From: Sabulicella glaciei
GTDB taxonomy: Bacteria > Pseudomonadota > Alphaproteobacteria > Acetobacterales > Acetobacteraceae
NCBI RefSeq assembly: GCF_026183895.1
Contig: NZ_JAPFQI010000006.1
Span: forward strand, 97,592 to 161,591
Direction: 5' to 3'
Length of the DNA stretch: 64,000 nucleotides
In this document: piece by piece, positions 53,514 through 63,394 of the stretch
How the letters are laid out: the number at the start of each line of letters is the position of its first letter
Position numbering within the stretch: position 1 is the first letter of the stretch
Made by a program: the position numbers and the translations under genes
The notes under the pieces: generated by a model
Seen by the model: the letters and a program-made list of their open reading frames with translations, nothing else
What the model was told of the DNA's origin: nothing
Database searches by the model: none

Positions 53514-53557
53514 GCATTTTCCGAGGCGCCAAGCGCGGTTGCTTGGCTTGAAAATGC
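53514..53557. repeat. Two-part palindromic element (REP-like)
   Basis: GCATTTTC and GAAAATGC (outer arms) enclose GCCAAGC and GCTTGGC (inner arms, six-base loop). The nested palindrome next to a second hairpin, in a 96-base gap between convergent genes, resembles dispersed palindromic repeats found in many alphaproteobacteria. Only one copy is seen in this window, so the repeat nature is not shown here. Confidence 0.5.
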
Positions 53558-53558
53558 T

Positions 53559-54146
53559 TCAGGCCGGCTTCGCCCGCGGCACGCGGCCCATCAGGTAGAA
53601 CTCGTCGTTGGGCCGCATGGAGGTCATGTTCGCCAAGCGGTTGGACATACCGAAGAAGGCGGCGATGGCGCCGATGTCCCACGCATCCTCACGCGTGAAG
53701 CCTTCCGCCTCCAGCGCGTCGAAATCCGCATCGCCCAGCGTCTCCGCCTCGCGCGAGACCTTCATGGCGAAGGCGAGCATCGCGCGCTGCCGCGGGGAGA
53801 TGTCGGCCTTGCGCCAGTTGGTCGCGACCTGGTCGGCGATGTGCGGCGCCTTCTCATAAACGCGCAGGATCGCGCCATGCGCCACCACGCAGTACAGGCA
53901 CTGGTTGGCCGCGCTGGTGGCGACGACGATCATCTCCTTCTCGCCCTTGGTGACACCCGAGGGGCGGAGCATCAGCGCGTCGTGGTAGTCCATGAAGGCG
54001 CGAAGCTCGTCGGGGCGATGCGCCAGAGTGAGGAAGACATTGGGCACGAAGCCCGCCTTCTCCTGCACCGCCTCGATGCGCAGGCGCAGGTCCTCGGGCA
54101 GGGAGGCGACCTCGGGGATGGGGTAGCGGCTGATCGGGCGATCCAT
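53559..54146 (-). CDS. AhpD/CMD-like peroxidase-related protein
   Basis: This 195-residue protein is of the carboxymuconolactone decarboxylase/alkylhydroperoxidase D fold. It has the redox pair CxxC and downstream His in NQCLYCVVAHGAIL and SPRQRAMLAFAMKVSREAETL. It matches the uncharacterised peroxidase-related family. ATG 54146 is seven bases after GGAAGG. TTG 54152 is possible. It follows hemB closely and could protect the heme pathway from peroxide (inference). Confidence 0.86.
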   Translation of the reverse strand: MDRPISRYPIPEVASLPEDLRLRIEAVQEKAGFVPNVFLTLAHRPDELRAFMDYHDALMLRPSGVTKGEKEMIVVATSAANQCLYCVVAHGAILRVYEKAPHIADQVATNWRKADISPRQRAMLAFAMKVSREAETLGDADFDALEAEGFTREDAWDIGAIAAFFGMSNRLANMTSMRPNDEFYLMGRVPRAKPA

Positions 54147-54148
54147 GT

Positions 54149-55158
<1,010 letters not shown>

Positions 55159-55159
<1 letters not shown>

Positions 55160-56433
55160 CACGCCAAGGCCTGTTCGAGATCGGCCAGGATGTCGTCGAT
55201 GTGCTCGATGCCGATGGACAGGCGCACATAGCCGGGCGTGACGCCGCTCGCTGCCTGCTCCTCCTCGTTCAACTGGGAATGGGTGGTCGTGGCCGGATGG
55301 ATGGCGAGGGAGCGCGCGTCGCCGATATTGGCGACGTGGTAGAACAGCTTCAGCTTCTCGATGAAGCGCTGCCCGGCCTCCTTGCCGCCCTTCAGCTCGA
55401 AGCCGAGCAGCGAGCCGTAGCCGCCCGCCAAGTGCGCGTCGGCGCGGCGCTTCGCCTCGCCCGTGGCGACGGAAGGATGGATGACGCTCGTCACCTGGTC
55501 ATGCCCGGACAGGAAGGCGGCGACGCGCAGCGCATTGCTGCAGTGGCGCTCCATGCGCAGCGGCAGCGTTTCCAGCCCCTGCAGGAACATGAAGGCGTTG
55601 AACGGGCTCATCGGCGCGCCGATGTCGCGCAGCAGGCAGGTGCGCATCCGCAGGATATAGGCGACGGGGCCAAGCGGCTTCGCCGCCTCCGTCCACACCG
55701 CGCCGTGATAGGAGGGGTCGGGGCGGTTCAGCGTCGGGAAGCGGTCGCCATGCTGCGCCCAGTCGAAATTGCCGCCATCGATCACCATGCCGCCGATGGA
55801 GGTGCCGTGGCCGCCGATCCACTTGGTCGTGGAGTGCATCACCACCGCCGCGCCGTGCTGGAACGGCTTGCAGATGATGGGCGCCGCCGTGTTGTCCATG
55901 ATCAGCGGGATGCCGAGGTTGCGGCCCAGCGTCGCCACCTCCGCGATCGGGAAGACCTGGAGCTTGGGGTTGGGCAGGGTCTCGGCATACCAGCAGCGCG
56001 TGCGGTCATCCGACGCCTTGGCGAAGTTCTCCGGATCCGCCGGGTCCACGAAGCGCACCTCGATGCCGAACTGCTTCAGCGTGTTGGCGAAGAGGTTCCA
56101 CGTGCCGCCGTAAAGGTCGGTGGAGGAGACGATGTTGTCCCCCGCCTCGCAGAGATTCAGCACGCAGAAGGTCGTCGCCGCTTGGCCTGAGCCGACTGCG
56201 AGCCCCGCCACGCCCCCCTCCAGCGCCGCGAGCCGCGTTTCCAGCGCGTCGCAGGTGGGGTTCATGATGCGGGTGTAGATGTTGCCCAGCTCCTGCAAGG
56301 CGAAGAGACGGGCCGCATGGCCCGTGTCCTGGAACTGGAAGGACGTCGTCTGGTGGATGGGCACGGCGACCGAACCGGTGGAGGGGTCGGCGCGGTGGCT
56401 GCCGCCATGCAGGGCGATGGTTTCGGGCTTCAT
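55159..56433 (-). CDS. metY: O-acetylhomoserine sulfhydrylase/aminocarboxypropyltransferase
   Basis: This 424-residue PLP enzyme of the Cys/Met metabolism family starts MKPETIALHGGSHRADPSTGS. It has HQTTSFQFQDTGHAARLF and the PLP lysine in HSTTKWIGGHGTSIGG. It makes homocysteine (or methionine) from O-acetylhomoserine and a sulfur donor. GGGAGGAA precedes ATG 56433. It heads an operon with hemB and the AhpD-like gene. I found no SAM-II riboswitch in its short upstream region. Confidence 0.92.
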
Positions 56434-56540
56434 GGGTTCCTCCCGGTTCGCGGGCCCGGAGGATGCCACCGGGGCCGGAACCGCGAAAGCCTCGGGGGCC
56501 GCGCCGGATTGCCGCTCTGGTCCGTTGCCCTGGATCGGGA

Positions 56541-56894
56541 TCAGCGCGGCCGCGCCGTTTCCTCACCCTGCGCGAAGGCGCCCGCCGTGGTCCAGACGCC
56601 GACCAGCGAACCGTCGGGCTGGAGCTGGTAGATGCCCATGCCGGTCTGCTCGCCCAGGGTGAAGGCGGTGGCGAAGGTGAGACCGCTGACCATTGCCACG
56701 CCCTCGATCTCGTCCTGGCCGATGACCCATTGGACGCGGAAGGTGGAAAGCCCGATCTGCGTCAGCAACAGCGTGCCGGTATAGTCCGTGCCATCGGGGT
56801 TGCGGCCCGTCACGTCATAGGTGCCGCTGCGCTGGGCGGCGGCCGGCAGGGCCAGGGACAGGGCCAGCAGCGCGGCCAGGAAGACTCGTTTCAT
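56541..56894 (-). CDS. Small periplasmic protein, unknown function
   Basis: This 117-residue protein has a Sec signal peptide (KRVFLAALLALSLALPAAAQ). Its beta-rich mature part has GTYDVTGRNPDGTDYTGTL, QDEIEGVAMVSG and GIYQLQPDGSLVGVW. The strand pattern suggests a small lipocalin- or fibronectin-like barrel, but I do not recognise the family. It lies seven bases after the pyruvate kinase stop and is probably co-transcribed. Confidence 0.62.
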   Translation of the reverse strand: MKRVFLAALLALSLALPAAAQRSGTYDVTGRNPDGTDYTGTLLLTQIGLSTFRVQWVIGQDEIEGVAMVSGLTFATAFTLGEQTGMGIYQLQPDGSLVGVWTTAGAFAQGEETARPR

Positions 56895-56901
56895 CACATC
56901 C

Positions 56902-58332
56902 TCATTTCACGCTCGCCACCCGCAGCGCGTTGGTGGCGCCCGGGGTGCCGAAGGGCACGCCGGCGGTGACCACCACTTCCTCTCCCGGCCCGGCGAAGCC
57001 TTCCTGCTGCGCGGCCCGGGTGGCGCGGCCCACCATCTCGGTCATGGAGTGGATATCCGGGACCACGACCGGATGCACCCCCCAGGCCACGGCGAGGCGA
57101 CGGGCGCTTTCCACCAGCGGTGTCAGTCCCAGGATGGGACAGTCCGGCCGTTCCCGCGCCACACGCAGCGTGGTGGAGCCGGTGGTGGTGAAGGTGGCGA
57201 TGACCTTCGCCTCGATCGTGTGCGCCACCTGCCGAGCGGCGGCGGCGATGGCGCCGGCGCTGGACCGCTCGGGCGAGGGGCGGTTGTTGTCGGTGAGCTG
57301 GCGCCAGCCCTCGTCCTGCTCCACCCGGGCCACGATGCGGTCCATGATGTTCACCGCCTCGAACGGGTATTGCCCGGCGGCCGTCTCGGCCGAAAGCATC
57401 ACCGCATCGGCGCCGTCGAACACGGCGGTCGCCACGTCGCTGGCCTCGGCGCGGGTGGGGGCAGGGGCGGTGATCATGCTTTCCAGCATCTGCGTCGCCA
57501 CCACCACCGGCTTGCCCAGCTGCTTGGCGCAGCGGACGATGCGCTTCTGCACCAGCGGCACCTCCTCCGGCGGCAATTCCACGCCCAGGTCGCCGCGCGC
57601 CACCATGACGCAGTCGGTGAGCGCCAGGATGCCGTCCAGGTTCTCGACCGCCTGGGGCTTCTCCATCTTCACCATGATCCACGCGCGGCCATCGGCGATG
57701 GCCTTGGCTTCCGCCACGTCCTCCGGGCGCTGCACGAAGGAAAGGCCGACATACTCGATGCCCAGCGGCAGCACGAAATCCAGGTCCTCGCGGTCCTTCT
57801 TCGTCAGGGCCGGGATGGGCAGCGCCACGTCGGGCACGTTCACCCCCTTGCGGTCCGAGAGCGGGCCGCCGACCAGCACCTCCGTTTCCAGGTGGTCGTC
57901 GGCGACGGCGCGCACCACGCGCAGCCGCAGCTTGCCGTCATCCAGCAGCAGCGTGGTGCCGATGCGCGCGGCGTTGATGATCTCCGGATGCGGCAGCTGC
58001 ACGCGCTGCACGGTGCCCGGCGTCGGGTTGAGGTCGAGGCGCAGGCGCTGGCCGGGGGTGAGCTGGACGCGCCCGGCGGCGAACTTGCCCACGCGCAGCT
58101 TCGGCCCCTGCACGTCGGCCAGGATGCCGACCGGACGGCCGGTGCGCTTCTCCACCTCGCGGATCATGAGAATGCGCGCCGCATGGTCCTCGTGCGAGCC
58201 ATGCGAGAAGTTGAGGCGGAACACGTCGGCCCCCGCGCGGAACAGCTTCTCGATCACCTCCACCGTGCTGCTGGCGGGGCCGAGCGTGGCGATGATCTTG
58301 GTGCGGCGGTGGCGCCGCAACGGGATACGCAT
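56902..58332 (-). CDS. pyk: Pyruvate kinase (TtuE-like context)
   Basis: This 476-residue enzyme converts phosphoenolpyruvate and ADP to pyruvate and ATP. It has the N-terminal TKIIATLGPAS, FRLNFSHGSH, metal and substrate residues in CVMVARGDLGVELP, and the C-terminal regulatory domain. Where most family members read KIEN it has KMEKPQAVENLD. It is six bases downstream of the glycerate kinase gene, an arrangement known from tartrate loci where ttuE is a pyruvate kinase. Confidence 0.93.
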   Translation of the reverse strand: MRIPLRRHRRTKIIATLGPASSTVEVIEKLFRAGADVFRLNFSHGSHEDHAARILMIREVEKRTGRPVGILADVQGPKLRVGKFAAGRVQLTPGQRLRLDLNPTPGTVQRVQLPHPEIINAARIGTTLLLDDGKLRLRVVRAVADDHLETEVLVGGPLSDRKGVNVPDVALPIPALTKKDREDLDFVLPLGIEYVGLSFVQRPEDVAEAKAIADGRAWIMVKMEKPQAVENLDGILALTDCVMVARGDLGVELPPEEVPLVQKRIVRCAKQLGKPVVVATQMLESMITAPAPTRAEASDVATAVFDGADAVMLSAETAAGQYPFEAVNIMDRIVARVEQDEGWRQLTDNNRPSPERSSAGAIAAAARQVAHTIEAKVIATFTTTGSTTLRVARERPDCPILGLTPLVESARRLAVAWGVHPVVVPDIHSMTEMVGRATRAAQQEGFAGPGEEVVVTAGVPFGTPGATNALRVASVK

Positions 58333-58338
58333 CGGGGT

Positions 58339-59616
58339 TCAGCCTCCGGCCAGCAGGATGGCGCGCATGTCGTTCACGTTGGTGAGGGTCGGCCCGGTGC
58401 GGATCAGTGTCCCGGCCGCCTCGAACACGTCATAGCTGGAATGGGCGGCGAGCGCCCCCGCCGGGTCGCTGCCGCGCGCGAGAACACCTGGCCCCCACCA
58501 CGCCCCGGCTGCGTCGGACTTGCCGTCGATGCCGTCCGTGTCGGCGCAGAGCGCCCAGGCGCCGGCCACGCCTTCCAGCGCCAGCGCCATGGCCAGGAGG
58601 CATTCCGTGTTGCGCCCGCCGCGCCCCTTCGTGCCGGCGGGCAGTGTCACCGTGGTCTCCCCGCCCGAGAGTAGCACGCAGGGCGTCCGCAGCGGGTGGC
58701 CGTGCAGGGCGGCGGAACGGGCGATGCCGGCCAGGGCCGTGCCGACATGGCGCGCCTCGCCCTCGATCGCATCGCCCAGGATCAGCGGCTCCAGCCCCTG
58801 CCGCTGCGCCTCCGCCGCCATCGCCTCCAGCGCCATCATCGGCGTGGCGATCAGCCTGAACTCGGAGCGGGCGAGGCGAGGGTCGCCGGGCTTGGGGCTT
58901 TCCTCCGCCTCCAGCTCCAGGTGGCGCATCACCGCATCGGGCAGGGCGAGGGTGAAGCGGGCGGCGAGGGCCCGCGCCTCGGCGAAGGTGGAAGGGTCGG
59001 CCACGGTGGGTCCGCTCGCGATCACCTCCGGGTCGTCGCCCGGCACGTCGGAGATGGCGAGGGTGACGACCCGCGCCGGATGCGCCGCCGCGGCGAGCCT
59101 TCCGCCCGAGAAGGCGGAAAGGTGCTTGCGGACGCAATTCATGGCGTGGATGTTCGCGCCGCTCGCCAGCAGGGCCCGATTGGTGGCGACGAGGTCGTCC
59201 AGCGTCAGCCCCGGCGCCGGCAGGGTGGCGAGCGAGGACCCGCCGCCCGAGATCAGCGCGAGGACGAGGTCGTCCTCCGTCAGCCCCTCGCAGAGCCTCA
59301 GCATCTCTGAAGCCGCCTCCGCGCCCGCCTCGTCGGGCACGGGATGGGCGCCGAAGCGCAGAGCGATGCGCCGAAGGGGCAGCCCGGCCCCGTGCGGCGC
59401 GATGACGAGGCCCGCGAGGTCCACCTCGGGCCAAGCCTCCTCCACCGCCAGGGCCATGGGCGCGGCGGCCTTGCCCACGCCCACCACCACGACGCGGCCG
59501 TTGCGGGGCCGTTCCGGCAGGTGGGCGGCGAGCACGGCGCGCGGGTCGGCGGCGCGCACCGCCGCGTCGAACATGGCGCGCAGCGCGCCTGCCGCCTGCT
59601 CCTCCGTCCAGCCCAT
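58339..59616 (-). CDS. Glycerate 2-kinase / TtuD-type MOFRL family protein
   Basis: This 425-residue cytoplasmic protein has the GckA/TtuD pattern: RVVVVGVGKAAAPMALAVEE, VLALISGGGSSL, AISDVPGDDPEVIASGPTV, and the C-terminal MOFRL motifs GGETTVTLP and GRGGRNTECLLAMAL. Members phosphorylate D-glycerate to 2-phosphoglycerate. The name hydroxypyruvate reductase (TtuD) also exists for this family. ATG 59616 is chosen because the conserved part begins there. It is divergent from the tartrate-dehydrogenase-like gene. Confidence 0.88.
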   Translation of the reverse strand: MGWTEEQAAGALRAMFDAAVRAADPRAVLAAHLPERPRNGRVVVVGVGKAAAPMALAVEEAWPEVDLAGLVIAPHGAGLPLRRIALRFGAHPVPDEAGAEAASEMLRLCEGLTEDDLVLALISGGGSSLATLPAPGLTLDDLVATNRALLASGANIHAMNCVRKHLSAFSGGRLAAAAHPARVVTLAISDVPGDDPEVIASGPTVADPSTFAEARALAARFTLALPDAVMRHLELEAEESPKPGDPRLARSEFRLIATPMMALEAMAAEAQRQGLEPLILGDAIEGEARHVGTALAGIARSAALHGHPLRTPCVLLSGGETTVTLPAGTKGRGGRNTECLLAMALALEGVAGAWALCADTDGIDGKSDAAGAWWGPGVLARGSDPAGALAAHSSYDVFEAAGTLIRTGPTLTNVNDMRAILLAGG

Positions 59617-59725
59617 CCGGTCCCCACCGCGTGATTCGCCGGCAGATTGCGCCGCCCCGCCACCCGCTTCAACCCGCGCCGCCGCCATGCCAAACCGGCA
59701 GGCGGACATGTCATCGAGGATTCCC

Positions 59726-60799
59726 ATGCGTCACCACAGGATCGCCGCCATTGGCGGGGACGGAATCGGACAGGAAGTCATCCCCGCCGGCCTTGACGTG
59801 CTGCGCGCCCTGCAGGAGCGCTGCGGCGACTTCGCGCTGGAGGTGGAGGAATTCCCCTGGGGCAGCGACTTCTACCGCGAGACCGGGCGCATGATGCCCG
59901 AGGATGGGCTAGAGACGCTGAAGCGCTTCGACGCCATCTATTTCGGCGCGGTGGGCGACCCGCACCTGCCCGATGACCTGACGCTGTGGGGGCTGCGCCT
60001 CAACATCTGCCAGAACTTCGACCAGTACGCGAACATCCGGCCCACGCGCGTCCTGCCCGGCCTCCAGTCGCCGCTGCGCGGGGTCGGGCCCGGCGACATC
60101 GACTGGGTGATCGTGCGCGAGAACTCGGAGGGCGAGTATGCCGGCCATGGCGGCCGCGCCCATCGCGGGCAGGACATCGAGGTCGCGACCGAAACCAGCA
60201 TCTTCACCCGCGTCGGGGTGGAGCGGATCATGCGCACCGCCTTCCGCATCGCCGCCTCCCGCCCGCGCAAGCTGCTGACCGTCGTCACCAAGAGCAACGC
60301 GCAGCGCCACGGCATGGTGTTCTGGGACGAGGTCGCGGCGCAGGTGGCGAAGGATTTCCCCGAGGTGCGGATGGAAAAGGAGCTGGTGGACGCCATGGCC
60401 GCCCGCTTCGTCCGCAAGCCGGGCAGCATCGACACGGTCGTCGCCACCAACCTTCATGCCGATATCTTGAGCGACCTGGCGGGTGCGCTCACCGGTTCGC
60501 TCGGCATTGCGCCGACGGCGAACCTCGACCCGGAGCGACGCTTCCCCTCCATGTTCGAGCCGATCCACGGCTCGGCCTTCGATATCACCGGCAAGGGGGT
60601 GGCGAACCCCGTCGCCACCTTCTGGACCGCCTGCATGATGCTGGACCACCTGGGCGAGGCGGCGGCGAGCGCACGGCTGATGCGTGGCATCGAGGCGGCG
60701 ACCGCCGGGGGCGTGCTGACGCCCGACCTTGGTGGGTCGGCTTCCACGAAAGACGTGACGGAAGCGGTTATCGCCGCTATCCGTGGCGACAATCAATAA
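59726..60799 (+). CDS. ttuC: Tartrate dehydrogenase/decarboxylase-like enzyme (TtuC family)
   Basis: This 357-residue member of the isocitrate/isopropylmalate dehydrogenase family starts MRHHRIAAIGGDGIGQEVIPAGLDVL. It has the NICQNFDQYANIRPTRVLPG segment and the active-site WVIVRENSEGEYAGHGGR seen in TtuC/tartrate dehydrogenases. The metal-binding Asp region is TNLHADILSDLAGAL. These enzymes oxidise or decarboxylate tartrate or D-malate with NAD. GAGGA five bases upstream supports ATG 59726. Specificity between tartrate and D-malate is unresolved. Confidence 0.86.
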   Translation: MRHHRIAAIGGDGIGQEVIPAGLDVLRALQERCGDFALEVEEFPWGSDFYRETGRMMPEDGLETLKRFDAIYFGAVGDPHLPDDLTLWGLRLNICQNFDQYANIRPTRVLPGLQSPLRGVGPGDIDWVIVRENSEGEYAGHGGRAHRGQDIEVATETSIFTRVGVERIMRTAFRIAASRPRKLLTVVTKSNAQRHGMVFWDEVAAQVAKDFPEVRMEKELVDAMAARFVRKPGSIDTVVATNLHADILSDLAGALTGSLGIAPTANLDPERRFPSMFEPIHGSAFDITGKGVANPVATFWTACMMLDHLGEAAASARLMRGIEAATAGGVLTPDLGGSASTKDVTEAVIAAIRGDNQ

Positions 60800-60829
60800 C
60801 GCAGCGAAACAAGCGAGAGGAAACACCCC

Positions 60830-61801
60830 ATGAGCCTGACCCGCCGCGCCGCGCTGGTGCTGCCCCTGCTGCCGCTCGCGGCGCCGGCGGTGGCGCAGCA
60901 GGGCTTCCCGAGCCGCTCCATCTCCCTGCTCATTCCCTTCGCGGCGGGCGGGCCGACCGACATGATCGCCCGCCTCCTCGCCGAGGGGATGTCCAAGGAG
61001 CTCGGCCAGCCGGTCGCGGCGGAGAACGTGACGGGGGCGGGCGGCACCATCGCCGCGGCCCGCGTCGCCCAGGCGCGGCCCGACGGGCACACGCTGCTGA
61101 TCCACCACATCGGGCTGGCGAGCGCCGCGACGCTCTACCGGCGCCTGCCCTTCGACATCCAGCGCGGGCTGCAGCCGCTGGGCGTCGTGTCGCACACCGG
61201 CATGGTGCTGGTGTCGCGGCCCGACTTCCCGGCGACTGATGCCCGCGCCTACCTCGCCGCGATCCGCGACGAGGGCGAGAAGCTGAACCTCGGCCATTCG
61301 GGCCTCGGCGGCTCCAACCAGCTTTGCGGGATGCTGGTGCAGCACGCGGCAGGGCGGGGGGCGACGCAGATCGTGTTCCGCGGCAGCGCCCCCGCCATGA
61401 CGGAGATGATGGCCGGGCGCCTGGACATCTCCTGCGAGCAGGCGACGGTCGCCGCCCCCTTCATTCGCGACGGGCGCATCAAGGGCTACGCCGTGACCCT
61501 GCCGGAGCGCGTCCCCGGGCTGGACGTGCCGACGAGCCGGGAGGCCGGGATCGACCTCATCATGTCCGCTTGGCACGGGCTTTATGCCCCAGCCGGCACG
61601 CCGCCCGAGGTGGTGGCACGGCTGTCCCAGGCCATCCGCGTGGCGCTGCGCGAGGAAAGGCTGCGGACCCGCTATGCCGAGACGCTGACCACCGTGGCGC
61701 GGGAGGAGGAGGCGGACCCCGCCTATCACACGCGCTTCCTCAACTCGGAGATCGAGCGGCTGCGCCCGCTGATCCTGGCTGCGGGGCAGTTCGCTGACTG
61801 A
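60830..61801 (+). CDS. Bug-family tripartite tricarboxylate transporter binding protein
   Basis: This 323-residue periplasmic protein has a signal peptide (MSLTRRAALVLPLLPLAAPAVAQ). Its Bug signature segments include SISLLIPFAAGGPTDMIARLL, AENVTGAGGTIAAARVAQA, FRGSAPAMTEMMAGRLDI and WHGLYAPAGTPP. It follows the TtuC-like gene by 30 bases on the same strand, so tartrate or a related hydroxy-dicarboxylate is its likely ligand (inference). No TctAB permease genes are present. Confidence 0.9.
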   Translation: MSLTRRAALVLPLLPLAAPAVAQQGFPSRSISLLIPFAAGGPTDMIARLLAEGMSKELGQPVAAENVTGAGGTIAAARVAQARPDGHTLLIHHIGLASAATLYRRLPFDIQRGLQPLGVVSHTGMVLVSRPDFPATDARAYLAAIRDEGEKLNLGHSGLGGSNQLCGMLVQHAAGRGATQIVFRGSAPAMTEMMAGRLDISCEQATVAAPFIRDGRIKGYAVTLPERVPGLDVPTSREAGIDLIMSAWHGLYAPAGTPPEVVARLSQAIRVALREERLRTRYAETLTTVAREEEADPAYHTRFLNSEIERLRPLILAAGQFAD

Positions 61802-61871
61802 GGGTCGGGGAGGATTGAAGCACCGGCCGGGCGGGGGCATCTCTGCCCCCCGAACCGGAGGAGCCGATCCG

Positions 61872-62222
61872 ATGCCCAACCCCCAGCCCGAAGCCGACCT
61901 CGCCCTCGGCGCCGCCGCCGCGATGGACGAGGCGACTCGCCAGCGCATCGAGGCCGCGGCCTTCCGCAAGCTGGTCGCGCATCTGCGCGACCGGACGGAT
62001 GTACAGAACATCGACATGATGAACCTCGCGGGGTTCTGCCGAAACTGCCTGTCCCGCTGGTACCAGGAGGCCGCTTCCGAGGCCGGCGCGACGCTGGACA
62101 CCCCGGCGGCGCGGGAGATCGTCTACGGCATGGACTACAAGGCCTGGCAGGCCGCGAACCAGAAGGAAGCGAGCCCCGAGCAGAAGGCCGCCTTCACCGG
62201 GGCCATGGCCAAGCACGGCTGA
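61872..62222 (+). CDS. DUF1244 family protein
   Basis: This 116-residue protein contains the DUF1244 core AAFRKLVAHLRDRTDVQNID, then NLAGFCRNCLSRWYQEAASE and GMDYKAWQA. It is a compact helical protein conserved in proteobacteria, with two invariant cysteines in FCRNC. Its function is unknown. GGAGGAGCC precedes ATG 61872 at a suitable distance. Confidence 0.88.
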   Translation: MPNPQPEADLALGAAAAMDEATRQRIEAAAFRKLVAHLRDRTDVQNIDMMNLAGFCRNCLSRWYQEAASEAGATLDTPAAREIVYGMDYKAWQAANQKEASPEQKAAFTGAMAKHG

Positions 62223-62547
62223 TGCGGCCGGGCCACGTCGCGCGTCTTTCACGGCGCCGGACGAGGCCGCCCGCACGAGGATGACGGGGGAGGTGCGGGA
62301 GTCGGTGGCGCGGATACGGGCCGCCGCTGACCTGTGATCGGCTGCCTAGCGCGTCTGGAGCACACCTTCGCGGTGGGAAGAGCCGGCCGGATCTCGAGGT
62401 CTTCTTCCAGCAGCGGTGTGTGCAAATACAACAGGTTAACAGATTCTGTTGTCTCTCGCTGCATCTCTCTAGGCGCTGTCGGCCCTTGGGCATACATCTG
62501 TGCCGACGCCCCCCTGATCACGACCCTTTCAAACCATTGAGGCGCAG
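62223..62547. other. 325-base intergenic region upstream of gapR
   Basis: No gene is supported here. From about 62415 the DNA becomes AT-richer and contains a short palindrome, AACAG-ATT-CTGTT (62438-62450), inside a wider CAACAG / CTGTTG pair. This could be an operator in the gapR promoter. Nothing resembling a tRNA was found. Confidence 0.5.
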
Positions 62548-62859
62548 ATGTCTGACGCACCCTTCGACACCACGGACGACGCTGCGGCGAGCCGCGCACG
62601 GCAGGCCGCCGACCCAGAATCGGATGTTGGGGGCATTGCCGCCGACCGCCTGCGTTCCATCATCGAGCGCGTGGAGCGCCTGGAGGAGGAGCGGAAGGCC
62701 CTCGCCGACGACATCAAGGACATCTTCGCCGAGGCGAAATCGGCCGGGTTCGATGTGAAGGTGGTGCGACAGATCATCCGCCTCCGCAAGCAGGAACCCG
62801 CCGAGGTGGAGGAGCAGGAAACGCTGCTGGACCTCTACCGCCGTGCTCTGGGGATGTAG
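62548..62859 (+). CDS. gapR: GapR-like nucleoid-associated protein (DUF2312)
   Basis: This 103-residue protein contains the DUF2312 core LRSIIERVERLEEERKALAD, DIFAEAKSAGFDVKVVRQII and RLRKQEPAEVEEQETLLDLY. In Caulobacter, GapR encircles overtwisted AT-rich DNA and supports replication and topoisomerase action. The acidic N-terminal 25 residues are a variable extension. The gene is single and ends in a strong terminator. Confidence 0.92.
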   Translation: MSDAPFDTTDDAAASRARQAADPESDVGGIAADRLRSIIERVERLEEERKALADDIKDIFAEAKSAGFDVKVVRQIIRLRKQEPAEVEEQETLLDLYRRALGM

Positions 62860-62877
62860 CGACGGTTGTTGTCAGGA

Positions 62878-62918
62878 ACCGGAGTTCGTGAAATTGTTTC
62901 ACCAACTCCGGTGTTTTT
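62878..62918 (+). terminator. Rho-independent terminator of gapR
   Basis: ACCGGAGTT and AACTCCGGT form the outer stem. GTGAAA and TTTCAC pair inside around a TTG loop, with single unpaired C residues between. GTTTTT follows directly. The rest of the gap to 63100 shows no gene. Confidence 0.9.
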
Positions 62919-63099
62919 CATACAGTACCGGATGAATACTTTCTCGGTTCAAATTGGCTTTTCGTGAAGTATTCGGATTTTTCCTGTGTAGATCACATGC
63001 GCCATCCTGTATTGATAGAAGAACAGATGAAATAGCGATGATGACGCCTATCAGCGGCCCGTTTCGGGTCTGCTCCGGGCCGCACAACGGAGGGACCGC

Positions 63100-63351
63100 A
63101 TGCCATCCGATGCGAATTTGTGGAACTTGGTCGAGGCGCCTGAACCGTTGCCCGCCATTGTTGATGCCGCTCAGGAGCGAGGGCCTCAAATCGTCGGGCT
63201 CCCAGATGGGCGGCAGGTGGTTTTGATGATGCTCAATGAATACGCTCCCCGTCGAGAGAGTGCCCTTGAGGTGCTCCGTTCCAGCGCAGGCCTGGGGGAG
63301 CTTCCAGATCTCCGCAGGAGGGATGGCAGTCCACAGGAAGGTCAGAGCTAA
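63100..63351 (+). CDS. Phd/YefM-type antitoxin
   Basis: This 83-residue protein has the Phd/YefM layout: LWNLVEAPEPLPAIVDAAQERGPQIV, a GRQVVLMMLNEY strand-helix, and a charged, probably disordered C-terminal tail that would bind the toxin. It lies just upstream of a PIN-domain frame. Codon use and GC content are lower than in the rest of the window, suggesting acquisition by transfer. Confidence 0.72.
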   Translation: MPSDANLWNLVEAPEPLPAIVDAAQERGPQIVGLPDGRQVVLMMLNEYAPRRESALEVLRSSAGLGELPDLRRRDGSPQEGQS

Positions 63352-63394
63352 CAAGGCTGGACTCGCTTCGGAGCCATACGGCAGGCTCTATCTC

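Noticed and set aside
56434-56540. Possible SAM-II riboswitch upstream of metY
   Set aside because: The 107-base gap lacks the conserved SAM-II pseudoknot blocks, and no AT-rich consensus segments are present.
62223-62547. Possible tRNA or small RNA gene in the gap before gapR
   Set aside because: No cloverleaf arms, CCA end or T-loop consensus could be found. Only a short palindrome is present.
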